Positions 7,587-13,487 of a stretch of DNA of 16,069 bases are shown here, one piece after another; position 1 is the first letter of the stretch, and each line of letters opens with the position of its first letter. Source of the stretch: an uncultured Sneathia sp. GTDB taxonomy: Bacteria; Fusobacteriota; Fusobacteriia; Fusobacteriales; Leptotrichiaceae. The stretch is from NCBI GenBank assembly GCA_902494065.1, contig CABURZ010000023.1, positions 1 through 16,069 of the forward strand. The letters are read 5' to 3'. The notes below the pieces were generated by a model. That model was given only the letters and a program-made list of their open reading frames with translations. It was not told where the DNA came from and searched no databases. Position numbers and translations under genes: made by a program.

Positions 7587-7966
7587 AATTCATTGTTATC
7601 CTTTAACATTTTTATATACACCTTAGCAATAGAATTTTTTAATAATTCATAGTTTTCTTTATTAGCTTTTGAACCTTTAAAAAACATGATATTGTTTGTA
7701 GATAAAATTACATCTAATTCTTTTTTTTGCTTTTCATTTAAAATGCTCATATCAACTATTTCAACATCTTCATCAAAACCTAACAAGTATTGAGGACTTG
7801 TATTAAGAACTCTTGCAATTTTTTCTAATTTATCACTAGGTATATTTATTTCGTCATTTTCATATTTAGAAACTGTTGATTTTGTTAATCCTATTAATTC
7901 GCCCAACTCTACTAAAGTTAATTTATGTTCTTTTCTTAATTTTTTTATTCTTTCTCCGACTTTCAT
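7583..7966 (-). CDS. XRE-family transcriptional repressor (ImmR/DdrO-like)
   Basis: 127 residues. A Cro/C1-type helix-turn-helix spans about 1-63 (ERIKKLRKEHKLTLVELG, then GLTKSTVSKYENDEINIP and LNTSPQYLLG). A linker (64-78) leads to a C-terminal part with a short hydrophobic patch IMFFKG (93-98), then KENYELLKNSI (103-113). This tail resembles that of repressors cleaved by ImmA-type proteases, where cutting falls between the DNA-binding and dimerisation parts; the cut position here is a guess. The ATG at 7966 follows AGGTGA. It probably binds the palindrome at 8014-8033 and represses its own promoter and the divergent one. Family firm, targets inferred. Confidence 0.87.
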   Translation of the reverse strand: MKVGERIKKLRKEHKLTLVELGELIGLTKSTVSKYENDEINIPSDKLEKIARVLNTSPQYLLGFDEDVEIVDMSILNEKQKKELDVILSTNNIMFFKGSKANKENYELLKNSIAKVYIKMLKDNNEL

Positions 7967-7986
7967 AATTTCACCTACTTTACTAT

Positions 7987-8015
7987 ACTTTACAATATTT
8001 TTTCTTAAAAATCAA
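7987..8015 (-). promoter_or_regulatory. Probable promoter of xre-immA
   Basis: -35 TTGATT (8010-8015) and -10 TAAAGT (7987-7992) with 17-bp spacing on the minus strand. The predicted start near 7980 leaves a very short leader before AGGTGA (7971-7976). The -35 overlaps the left arm of the palindrome at 8014-8033 by two bases, so repressor binding there would block it. Confidence 0.5.
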
Positions 8016-8033
8016 CTTTTTTTATAAAAAGTT
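8014..8033. promoter_or_regulatory. Palindrome between divergent promoters, candidate XRE operator
   Basis: Perfect inverted repeat AACTTTTT - TTAT - AAAAAGTT. It lies between the -35 elements of the leftward xre promoter (8010-8015) and the rightward promoter (8036-8041). That position suits a repressor controlling both. It has no T-tract typical of a terminator in this genome. A second shared element, ACAATAT-like sequence, occurs near both -10 regions (about 7992-7998 on the plus strand and 8052-8058 in inverse). Confidence 0.5.
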
Positions 8034-8035
8034 TC

Positions 8036-8064
8036 TTGACAATGGAAAAAATATATTGTATACT
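8036..8064 (+). promoter_or_regulatory. Near-consensus rightward promoter without an obvious gene
   Basis: TTGACA (8036-8041), 17 bp, TATACT (8059-8064) on the plus strand, one of the strongest sigma-70 promoters in the window. Transcription would start near 8071 and run into the 3' end of the mraZ operon, antisense to ftsL. The only start codon close by (8081) opens a 12-codon frame without a ribosome site. The hairpin at 8095-8109 has no T-run on this strand, so the RNA's end is unclear. Confidence 0.65.
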
Positions 8065-8085
8065 TGAATCAGTTAGAACAATGAC

Positions 8086-8109
8086 AAAAAAAAATAGGCA
8101 TATTGCCTA
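8086..8109 (-). terminator. Rho-independent terminator of the mraZ-rsmH-ftsL operon
   Basis: Stem TAGGCA/TGCCTA (8095-8100 with 8104-8109, loop 8101-8103), followed on the minus strand by nine T (complement of 8086-8094). It overlaps the ftsL stop codon. Confidence 0.85.
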
Positions 8110-8430
8110 CTTAACATAATTCACAGAATTGTTATGAACAAAGCCTAGTTCAACGGCTTTTCTTTGTACTTCCCTTATATTTACAAGATTAGCCTTTTTT
8201 TCTTCTAGGCTAGAATTTTCTTTTTTTAGTGTAATTAGTTGTTGTCTTAAAACTTCATTGTGTCTAGCGTTTGTGTATAATTTTGCAAATGAAAAAGTAT
8301 TGCATAAAATAAAAATTAAAACCAAGACTGTACTATAAAATATTTCTGTTGCTGTAATTGGTAATGCACCAACATAAGCTTTCGTATTTTTTTTTGCTAT
8401 TTTCTTATCTATTACTCTTACTCTTTCCAT
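8107..8430 (-). CDS. ftsL: FtsL-like cell division protein
   Basis: 107 residues. A basic cytoplasmic start (1-18) is followed by one transmembrane helix (about 27-48), then a coiled coil (about 55-85, rich in Leu, Lys, Glu) and a short tail IREVQRKAVELGFV (85-98) that resembles the end of the FtsL/DivIC fold. Sequence conservation in FtsL is low, so the call rests on size, topology and position directly after rsmH, where ftsL sits in most division clusters. FtsL joins FtsB and FtsQ in the divisome and helps activate septal peptidoglycan synthesis. The ATG at 8430 has AAAGGA upstream, and the gap to rsmH is 5 bases. The operon ends here, with no ftsI or mur genes following. Confidence 0.78.
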   Translation of the reverse strand: MERVRVIDKKIAKKNTKAYVGALPITATEIFYSTVLVLIFILCNTFSFAKLYTNARHNEVLRQQLITLKKENSSLEEKKANLVNIREVQRKAVELGFVHNNSVNYVK

Positions 8431-8435
8431 ATTAA

Positions 8436-9350
8436 TTAATTCCTTTCAAATATTCTTAGTTGTGCTGAATGTGATCTATTATTTTCATCTAATTCATTTT
8501 TTTTTGCTACAATTGCTTTTTTATTCACAATTTTACCTAATGGCTTTTTTTGACAAATACATATAGGTAAATCTTTAGGACAAGTACAAGGATTTTCGTA
8601 ATATCTAAATTTTTCCTTTACTATTTTGTCTTCTAGTGAATGAAAGGTAATAACCAGTAGCCTTCCACCTGAATTTAATAATTTCACTGCCTTATCTAAT
8701 GCAAGCTCTAATACATCTAACTCATTATTAACATATATTCTCAGTGCTTGAAACGTCCTTTTTGCTGGATGCTTTTTCATGCTCTTTCCTATAGCTCGTA
8801 TTACAATTTGTGCTAAATCTGTTGTAGTTTCAATATCAGAATTTTCTCTTGCTCTACAAATATACTTTGCAATTTTTCTTGCATTAGGTTCTTGACCATA
8901 TTTAAATATTATATCTGCAATTTCTTTTTCACTAAATTTATTAACCACTTCATATGCAGAAATTGATGTATTTTTATCCATACGCATATCTAATTTTGCC
9001 TCATACTTATATGAAAATCCACGGTTTGGATCATCTAATTGTTTTGATGACACTCCTATATCCATTAGTATTGCATCAACTTTTTCATATCCTGCCATGT
9101 ATACAACACTATCCATGTTTTTAAAATTATTTCTAAATATTTTTAATCTATCTGAATAGTCTTTTAACCTTTCACTTGCAAAATTTATGGCTTCGTCATC
9201 CTGATCTATTGCTATTAATGTACCACTAGAATTTTTTAATATTCCTTCACTATGTCCTCCACCACCTAGTGTACAGTCAAGATATATCGTATATTCAGGC
9301 TTTATCATATTTTCTATTACTTCGTTGTATAAAACTGGTTTATGATACAT
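8436..9350 (-). CDS. rsmH: 16S rRNA (cytosine(1402)-N(4))-methyltransferase
   Basis: 304 residues, normal length. RsmH (MraW) methylates N4 of C1402 in the ribosomal P site using SAM. Seen: YHKPVLYNEV at the start, the SAM loop DCTLGGGGHS (25-34), AILMDIGVSSKQLDD (93-107), RGFSY (110-114), HPAKRTFQALRIYVNNE (about 194-210), VITFHSLEDKIVK (about 233-245), a short Cys-rich segment CTCPKDLPICIC (about 255-266), and the C-terminal RSHSAQLRIFER. All are standard for the family. The ATG at 9350 follows AGGAGG, which overlaps the mraZ stop; 8 bases separate the genes. Expression should follow MraZ control. Confidence 0.97.
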   Translation of the reverse strand: MYHKPVLYNEVIENMIKPEYTIYLDCTLGGGGHSEGILKNSSGTLIAIDQDDEAINFASERLKDYSDRLKIFRNNFKNMDSVVYMAGYEKVDAILMDIGVSSKQLDDPNRGFSYKYEAKLDMRMDKNTSISAYEVVNKFSEKEIADIIFKYGQEPNARKIAKYICRARENSDIETTTDLAQIVIRAIGKSMKKHPAKRTFQALRIYVNNELDVLELALDKAVKLLNSGGRLLVITFHSLEDKIVKEKFRYYENPCTCPKDLPICICQKKPLGKIVNKKAIVAKKNELDENNRSHSAQLRIFERN

Positions 9351-9358
9351 GATACCTC

Positions 9359-9784
9359 CTATAAATTTAAATCCTTAACTATATCATCAATATTTTCAAT
9401 AGATTCTAACATAAATGCATCCCATACATCTTTAGACCATATTTCAATTTTATCATTACTACCTGCAACTACAACATCTTTTTCTATTTTAGAATATGTT
9501 TTTAAAGATAGCGGTATATTAATTCTACCTTGTGAATCAAACTCTAATTCTGTTGCTGCAGAAACAATAAATCTTGCATATATTCTTTGGCTTTTATCAG
9601 TGGTTTTAATATTTTCTAGCATCTTCATTTTTTCATTCCATCTATTTATAGGAAATAAATCAATGCAATTATCAAGTCCCCGTGTAATGACAAAAGTAGT
9701 TCCAACCAGTTGTTCACGGAATTTAGAAGGTAGTGTTATTCTACCTTTATTATCTATTTTACAGTTAAATTCTCCCATGAACAT
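9359..9784 (-). CDS. mraZ: Transcriptional regulator MraZ
   Basis: 141 residues with the two tandem SpoVT/AbrB-like halves of MraZ, each carrying a D-x-x-G-R signature: DNKGRITLPSKF (11-22) and DSQGRINIPLSL (83-94). In studied bacteria MraZ forms a ring and binds repeats in front of its own gene, controlling the division/cell-wall cluster. The start at 9784 gives MFMGEF, the usual MraZ beginning, with AGGTG seven bases upstream. A second ATG at 9778 is farther from the ribosome site and less likely. The upstream region holds the expected repeats (9794-9828), so autoregulation is well supported. rsmH follows after 8 bases. Confidence 0.96.
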   Translation of the reverse strand: MFMGEFNCKIDNKGRITLPSKFREQLVGTTFVITRGLDNCIDLFPINRWNEKMKMLENIKTTDKSQRIYARFIVSAATELEFDSQGRINIPLSLKTYSKIEKDVVVAGSNDKIEIWSKDVWDAFMLESIENIDDIVKDLNL

Positions 9785-9793
9785 ACATGATCA

Positions 9794-9828
9794 CCTACCT
9801 TCTACCACGAGTCCCCACTTTGCTCCAC
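9794..9828 (-). promoter_or_regulatory. MraZ operator: GTGGN repeats at 10-bp spacing
   Basis: On the minus strand GTGGA (9824-9828), GTGGG (9814-9818), GTGGT (9804-9808) and a degenerate GTAGG (9794-9798) recur every 10 bp, each followed by a 5-base spacer. This is the arrangement known for MraZ-binding repeats. They lie between the -10 element and the start codon, so binding should hinder initiation or early elongation; the last copy abuts the ribosome site. Confidence 0.82.
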
Positions 9829-9835
9829 CTATATA

Positions 9836-9864
9836 TTTATACTATATTTTTTTTTAAAATGCAA
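9836..9864 (-). promoter_or_regulatory. Promoter of mraZ-rsmH-ftsL
   Basis: -35 TTGCAT (9859-9864) and -10 TATAAA (9836-9841), 17-bp spacing. The predicted start is near 9829, directly at the first MraZ repeat. Confidence 0.72.
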
Positions 9865-9883
9865 GCTTTTTATTAAAAAAAGT

Positions 9884-9914
9884 AAAAAAAAAGATGATAA
9901 AATAATTTATCATC
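9884..9914 (-). terminator. Terminator after the GNAT gene (possibly bidirectional)
   Basis: Perfect 9-bp stem GATGATAAA/TTTATCATC (9893-9901 with 9906-9914, loop ATAA). On the minus strand it is followed by nine T (complement of 9884-9892). A shorter T-run (9917-9922) follows on the plus strand. Confidence 0.85.
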
Positions 9915-9923
9915 AATTTTTTG

Positions 9924-10373
9924 TTATGGTCTTTCTACTATCATTTGTACATATTCAAATACGTCAAACCCTAATCTTTTGTATAGCTTCATTGCTCCTT
10001 CATTTTCTTTTGTTACTTCTAATCTTATTCTAGAATAGTCTTTGTATTTTTCAAACAGATAATTAAACACTTTTGTAGCTATTCCTTTTGATCTATATTC
10101 TTCAATTATATACAATTCTTCCGCCCAAAGTACCATTGATCCTGCTTCTTGCGAATATGTTTTTGAAACCATGCAGTATCCTATTATCCTATTATTCACT
10201 TCTAACATATATAAATCTGCATATACTTTACTTTTTAATATATAATCAAAAGAATTTTCTAATTTTTTGATTTCTATAGGATGCAAGCAAGCACTTGAAT
10301 TATAGAAATCATTAGCTAATTTTAAATAAGTTTTTCTATCGTCTTCACGTATTTCTCTTATGCAAATGTCCAT
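9924..10373 (-). CDS. GNAT family N-acetyltransferase
   Basis: 149 residues from the chosen start MDICIREIREDD at 10373, which has AGGAGG at 10378-10383. The frame stays open for 18 more codons upstream, but those read through the terminator hairpin at 10386-10410 and are unlikely to be translated. GNAT motif A is clear: EELYIIEEYRSKGIATKVF, where R-S-K-G-I-A is the acetyl-CoA pyrophosphate loop. NEGAMKLYKRLGF near the C-terminus is motif B. Such enzymes acetylate amines on proteins, antibiotics or metabolites; the substrate cannot be read. The gene sits directly behind the ribosomal operon terminator and ahead of mraZ, and has its own terminator. Confidence 0.88.
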   Translation of the reverse strand: MDICIREIREDDRKTYLKLANDFYNSSACLHPIEIKKLENSFDYILKSKVYADLYMLEVNNRIIGYCMVSKTYSQEAGSMVLWAEELYIIEEYRSKGIATKVFNYLFEKYKDYSRIRLEVTKENEGAMKLYKRLGFDVFEYVQMIVERP

Positions 10374-10385
10374 TTTTCCTCCTAT

Positions 10386-10410
10386 AAAAAAAGGCGAAAA
10401 ACGCCTTTTT
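10386..10410 (-). terminator. Terminator of the infA-rplQ operon
   Basis: A 9-bp stem AAAAAGGCG/CGCCTTTTT (10388-10396 with 10402-10410, loop of five A). A T-run of seven on the minus strand (complement of 10386-10392) forms part of the stem. It is nearly symmetrical, so it may act on both strands. It lies 9 bases after the rplQ stop and 2 bases before the GNAT ribosome site. Confidence 0.87.
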
Positions 10411-10419
10411 ATATCTTTA

Positions 10420-10794
10420 TTAAACAAGTTCTATTATTGCCATTTCTGATGAATCTCCACGTCTAACATCTGTTTTTACGATTCTTGTGTATCCACCATT
10501 TCTTTCTACATATTTAGGAGCTATTTCCTTAAATGCTTTTACTACTGATTCTTCATGTCTCAAAAATGCAAATGCTTGTCTTCTTAAATGTATTTTCTTC
10601 GCTGTATCCTCTGTAGCGTTATATTTTTTACCTAATGTAATTACTTTTTCAACAAATTTTCTTAATTCTTTTGCTCTAGTAACTGTTGTTTCTATTCTTT
10701 CAGCTTTTATCAAAGATATTGTCATGTTTTTTAACATTGCTAATCTATGATCTGTTCTTCTTCCAAGCTTTCTGTATGATTTTCTATGATTCAT
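10420..10794 (-). CDS. rplQ: 50S ribosomal protein L17
   Basis: 124 residues with the L17 signature: MNHRKSYRKLGRRTDHRLAM at the start, then MTISLIKAERIETTVTRAKE and LRKFVEKVITLGKK, ending in GGYTRIVKTDVRRGDSSEMA. L17 is a large-subunit protein on the solvent side near the exit tunnel. It is the last gene of the operon, 23 bases after rpoA, with GGAGG upstream of the ATG at a slightly long spacing. The terminator follows the stop by 9 bases. Identity firm. Confidence 0.97.
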   Translation of the reverse strand: MNHRKSYRKLGRRTDHRLAMLKNMTISLIKAERIETTVTRAKELRKFVEKVITLGKKYNATEDTAKKIHLRRQAFAFLRHEESVVKAFKEIAPKYVERNGGYTRIVKTDVRRGDSSEMAIIELV

Positions 10795-10817
10795 TGATTT
10801 TTTAAACCTCCAATCTT

Positions 10818-11774
10818 TTATTCAATGTTAAAGCCATATTCTTTAAGCTTTTCAATAATTTCTTTTAGTGATACTTTACCTAAATTTTTAACTTTTTCTA
10901 ATTCTGCTAAACTCATTTTAGATAAATCACCTAATGTATTAATTTTAGCTCTTTTTAGTCCATTACTTGCTCTAACTGATAGTTGTAATTCTTCAATTTT
11001 TAAGTCAGAGTATGAATTTGGTTCTGCTGGGCTTATAATTATTTCATCTTCGTCAGCATCTCCTCTATACTTAGCCATTGAGTTTCCTATATTTGTAAAT
11101 GGTTTAACATGTATCATTAATAATTCTACTGCATATGATAATGCATCATGAATTTCAACACTACCATCTGTTTCAATTTCTAGAATCAATTTATCGTAGT
11201 TTGTAACACGTCCTACCATTGTATCTTTTACTGTATAATTTACTCTCTTTATTGGTGTATATATCGCATCAACTGCTAAAAAGTTTAATTCCCAACCCTC
11301 TTTAGATATTTCATCAGAAACTACAAATCCTTCACCTGAATCTACCAAGAATTCCATATTAAATTCTCTATCAGTAGTCAATGTTGCAATAACTTGATCA
11401 GGATTTACAATATTAATTCCCATTTCTGCCTTTATATCTGCTGCTGTAATAACTTTTGGTCCTTTTACTGATAACGACATTCTCTTTTCACCAGGTTCAT
11501 CAAGCTCTATTATTATTTCTTTAACATTTAAAATAATATCAGTAACAGCTTCTTTTACACCATCTAAAGTTGTGAATTCATTTAAAACACCATCTATTTT
11601 AATACCCTTTATTGCTGACCCTGGTATTGAAGATAATAAAATTCTTCTTAAGGCATTACCTATTGTATTACCATATCCTCTATATAAAGGTTCTAATGTG
11701 TAAATTGCTGAGTATTGATTTACCTTTTCTTCCGTTAACTTAATATTTTTGGCTATTTTTTCTATATTTAACAA
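10818..11774 (-). CDS. rpoA: DNA-directed RNA polymerase subunit alpha
   Basis: 318 residues. The N-terminal domain (about 1-235) drives alpha dimerisation and beta/beta' assembly; GYGNTIGNALRRILLSS (34-50) is the conserved core. After a linker (GDADEDEI region) comes the C-terminal domain (about 255-318), SVRASNGLKRAKINTLGDL and VKNLGKVSLKEI, which contacts UP-element DNA and activators. The start is TTG at 11774, with AAGGAG nine bases upstream; no ATG occurs near the conserved N-terminus. The gene lies 48 bases after rpsD and 23 before rplQ, the usual order. Identity firm; the TTG start is set by alignment and ribosome-site position. Confidence 0.97.
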   Translation of the reverse strand: MLNIEKIAKNIKLTEEKVNQYSAIYTLEPLYRGYGNTIGNALRRILLSSIPGSAIKGIKIDGVLNEFTTLDGVKEAVTDIILNVKEIIIELDEPGEKRMSLSVKGPKVITAADIKAEMGINIVNPDQVIATLTTDREFNMEFLVDSGEGFVVSDEISKEGWELNFLAVDAIYTPIKRVNYTVKDTMVGRVTNYDKLILEIETDGSVEIHDALSYAVELLMIHVKPFTNIGNSMAKYRGDADEDEIIISPAEPNSYSDLKIEELQLSVRASNGLKRAKINTLGDLSKMSLAELEKVKNLGKVSLKEIIEKLKEYGFNIE

Positions 11775-11822
11775 GCTAAATCACTCCTTGCATTGATCTT
11801 AATAAACTAACTACACAAATTA

Positions 11823-12410
11823 TCATCTAGAATAGAATTCTATTATCATTGCTTCATCAACTTCAAAATCAACTACATCTCTAGTTGGATTTTCTAATAC
11901 CCTTCCAATTTTCTTAGTTTCATCTAATTCAAGCCAACCTGGTACTGTTTTTGTTCCTACTGAATTTTTAATAACATCTAATTCTTTAGATTTTTCTCTA
12001 ACTTCAATTACATCACCTTGTTTTACTCTAAATGAAACAATATTTACTTTTTTTCCATTTACTAATACATGTCCATGGTTAACTAATTGTCTTGCTTGTC
12101 TTCTAGTTGAACCTAAACCTAATCTGTAAACAACATTATCTAATCTTCTTTCAAGATATTGAAGTAGTAATTCACCAGTTACTCCTTCTTTTCTTGTTGC
12201 TTCTTCGTATAATTTATAGAATTGTTTTTCCATAACTCCATACACGAATCTTGCTTTTTGTTTTTCTCTCATTTGTATTCCATATTCAGTTAATTTTTTA
12301 TTTGCATTTGGTCTTAAGTTTCTTCTTGATTTTTTATTTACTCCTAATGCTATTGGATCTAATCCAAGTGTTCTACATTTTTTTAGAACTGGTTGCATAT
12401 TTCTTGCCAT
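11823..12410 (-). CDS. rpsD: 30S ribosomal protein S4
   Basis: 195 residues. The N-terminal region MARNMQPVLKKC (1-12) keeps only one Cys, so it is the form without the zinc knuckle. Next come ANKKLTEYGIQMREKQKARF and the S4 RNA-binding domain (about 88-150), with YLERRLDNVVYRLGLG and RRQARQLVNHGHVLVNGKKV, ending IEFYSR. S4 nucleates 30S assembly on 16S rRNA. In several bacteria it also represses its own operon by binding mRNA, which makes the gap before rpsM (13211-13360) interesting. The ATG at 12410 has AGGAGG 11 bases upstream. The N-terminus matches the form I associate with Fusobacteriota. Identity firm. Confidence 0.97.
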   Translation of the reverse strand: MARNMQPVLKKCRTLGLDPIALGVNKKSRRNLRPNANKKLTEYGIQMREKQKARFVYGVMEKQFYKLYEEATRKEGVTGELLLQYLERRLDNVVYRLGLGSTRRQARQLVNHGHVLVNGKKVNIVSFRVKQGDVIEVREKSKELDVIKNSVGTKTVPGWLELDETKKIGRVLENPTRDVVDFEVDEAMIIEFYSR

Positions 12411-12436
12411 CTGTTTAATTTCCTCCTTACCCTAAA

Positions 12437-12823
12437 TTATATTCTTTTCTTAGGTGGTCTTGCACCATTGTGAGGTACTGGAGTTATATCTACTACTCTT
12501 GTAACCTCTAATTCAGTTGCTTGTATTGATCTTATTGAAGCTTCTCTTCCAGATCCTGGTCCTTTAATCTTTATTTCGATTTTTTTCATTCCATTATCTA
12601 TTGCAACTTGTGCTGCTTGTTCTGCTGCTATTTGTGCTGCAAATGGAGTTCCTTTTTTAGTACCTTTGAACCCTGAAGTTCCTCCTGATTTCCAAGCTAT
12701 TACTTTACCTTCAGTATCTGTAATAGTAACAACTGTATTATTGAAAGTTGAATGTATGTATGCAATACCATTAGGTATGTTTTTCATTTTTTTCTTTTTT
12801 GAAACTACTGTTTTCTTTGCCAC
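12437..12823 (-). CDS. rpsK: 30S ribosomal protein S11
   Basis: 128 residues with the S11 signature throughout: GIAYIHSTFNNTVVTITD, SGGTSGFKGTKKGTPFAAQ, KIKGPGSGREASIRSI and the C-terminal VTPVPHNGARPPKKRI-type end (read here as ITPVPHNGARPPKKRI). S11 sits on the 30S platform near the mRNA exit site. The start is GTG at 12823, with AGGAGG nine bases upstream, giving MAKKTVVSKKKK. It lies 21 bases after rpsM and 26 before rpsD. Identity firm. Confidence 0.97.
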   Translation of the reverse strand: MAKKTVVSKKKKMKNIPNGIAYIHSTFNNTVVTITDTEGKVIAWKSGGTSGFKGTKKGTPFAAQIAAEQAAQVAIDNGMKKIEIKIKGPGSGREASIRSIQATELEVTRVVDITPVPHNGARPPKKRI

Positions 12824-12844
12824 TTACGGTTTCCTCCTGTCCTA

Positions 12845-13210
12845 TTATTTCTTCTTAGCTACAGCCATTTTTGCTGGACCTTTTCTTGTTCTAGCATTAG
12901 TCTTAGTTTTTTGACCTCTTACTGGTAACCCCATTTTGTGTCTTAAACCTCTGTAACATTTTATGTCTGTTAATCTCTTTATATTAAGTCTAATTTCTTT
13001 TCTCAATTCACCTTCGATTTTGTAATCATCCATTATTTTTCTGATTTTTCCTAAATCTTCTTCTGTTAAATCTTTAACCTTAATATCTCTGTCTACTCCA
13101 GCTTTTTTCAATATTTCATTTGAAGTACTTCTACCTACACCAAATATGTAAGTAAGTGAGATTTCAACTCTTTTATTTCTTGGTATATCCACTCCTGCTA
13201 TTCTAGCCAA
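12845..13210 (-). CDS. rpsM: 30S ribosomal protein S13
   Basis: 121 residues: MARIAGVDIPRNKRVEISL at the start, YIFGVGRSTSNEIL, then CYRGLRHKMGLPVRGQKTKT and a basic tail. S13 is in the 30S head and contacts the P-site tRNA and the 50S. The start is TTG at 13210, with a perfect AGGAGG at 13218-13223 seven bases upstream; the conserved Ala-Arg-Ile follows at once. A 150-base gap separates it from rpmJ, the largest inside this operon. Identity firm. Confidence 0.97.
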   Translation of the reverse strand: MARIAGVDIPRNKRVEISLTYIFGVGRSTSNEILKKAGVDRDIKVKDLTEEDLGKIRKIMDDYKIEGELRKEIRLNIKRLTDIKCYRGLRHKMGLPVRGQKTKTNARTRKGPAKMAVAKKK

Positions 13211-13360
13211 ATTTTTTCCTCCTTAATTTTGATATTACCTTCTTCAATATGCCTTATTACCCAACATAAGCGATAAGAATAAGCCCTACAGCCAAACATA
13301 TCTTTACAATTTTTATATCTAGGTATGTATAAAAATTATTATTTTATGTTTTCTATATTA
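13211..13360 (-). promoter_or_regulatory. Structured intercistronic leader before rpsM, candidate r-protein (S4) binding site
   Basis: This 150-base gap contrasts with gaps of 13-48 bases elsewhere in the operon. On the minus strand an AATAAGG element (13252-13258) can pair with any of three tandem CTTAT copies (complements of 13266-13270, 13273-13277 and 13279-13283). An outer ATATG/CATAT pairing can enclose them. The strong AGGAGG and weak TTG start of rpsM follow. Mutually exclusive pairings just ahead of rpsM recall the E. coli alpha-operon leader bound by S4. I see no convincing internal promoter and no small gene. The function is inference. Confidence 0.4.
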
Positions 13361-13474
13361 CTATCCTTGTTTTTGGTTATGTTTACGGTTTTCACATATG
13401 ACTCTGACAACTCCAGATCTTTTTATAATCTTACATTTGTCACAAATCCCTTTAACAGATGCCTTAACTTTCAT
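13361..13474 (-). CDS. rpmJ: 50S ribosomal protein L36
   Basis: A 37-residue gene read by hand: MKVKASVKGICDKC, then KIIKRSGVVRVICENRKHNQ and KQG. Cys11, Cys14, Cys27 and His32 form the zinc site, so this is the zinc-binding (C+) version. L36 is the smallest large-subunit protein. The ATG at 13474 has AGGAGGTTTTC upstream, and the gene lies 13 bases after infA, its common neighbour. The stop TAG is at 13361-13363. Identity firm. Confidence 0.96.
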   Translation of the reverse strand: MKVKASVKGICDKCKIIKRSGVVRVICENRKHNQKQG

Positions 13475-13487
13475 CTGAAAACCTCCT

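Noticed and set aside
7182..7966. Classical toxin-antitoxin pair
   Set aside because: The HExxH and E-x-E-A-N pattern and the XRE tail fit protease-repressor pairs better. No toxin fold is recognisable.
7182..8064. Prophage or integrative element carrying the xre-immA pair
   Set aside because: No integrase, attachment-site repeat, structural or transfer gene is visible; flanking operons are intact housekeeping units. Kept as a stand-alone switch.
8081..8119. Twelve-codon plus-strand frame after the outward promoter as a small peptide gene
   Set aside because: It has no ribosome site, and its sequence consists of the ftsL terminator T-tract complement and hairpin.
9342..9857. Long plus-strand open frame across mraZ and its upstream region
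   Set aside because: It is the reverse of mraZ. It lacks a ribosome site and any recognisable domain, while mraZ on the other strand is certain.
10374..10427. Eighteen-codon N-terminal extension of the GNAT protein
   Set aside because: It would be translated through the terminator hairpin. AGGAGG sits right before the ATG at 10373 and the GNAT fold begins there.
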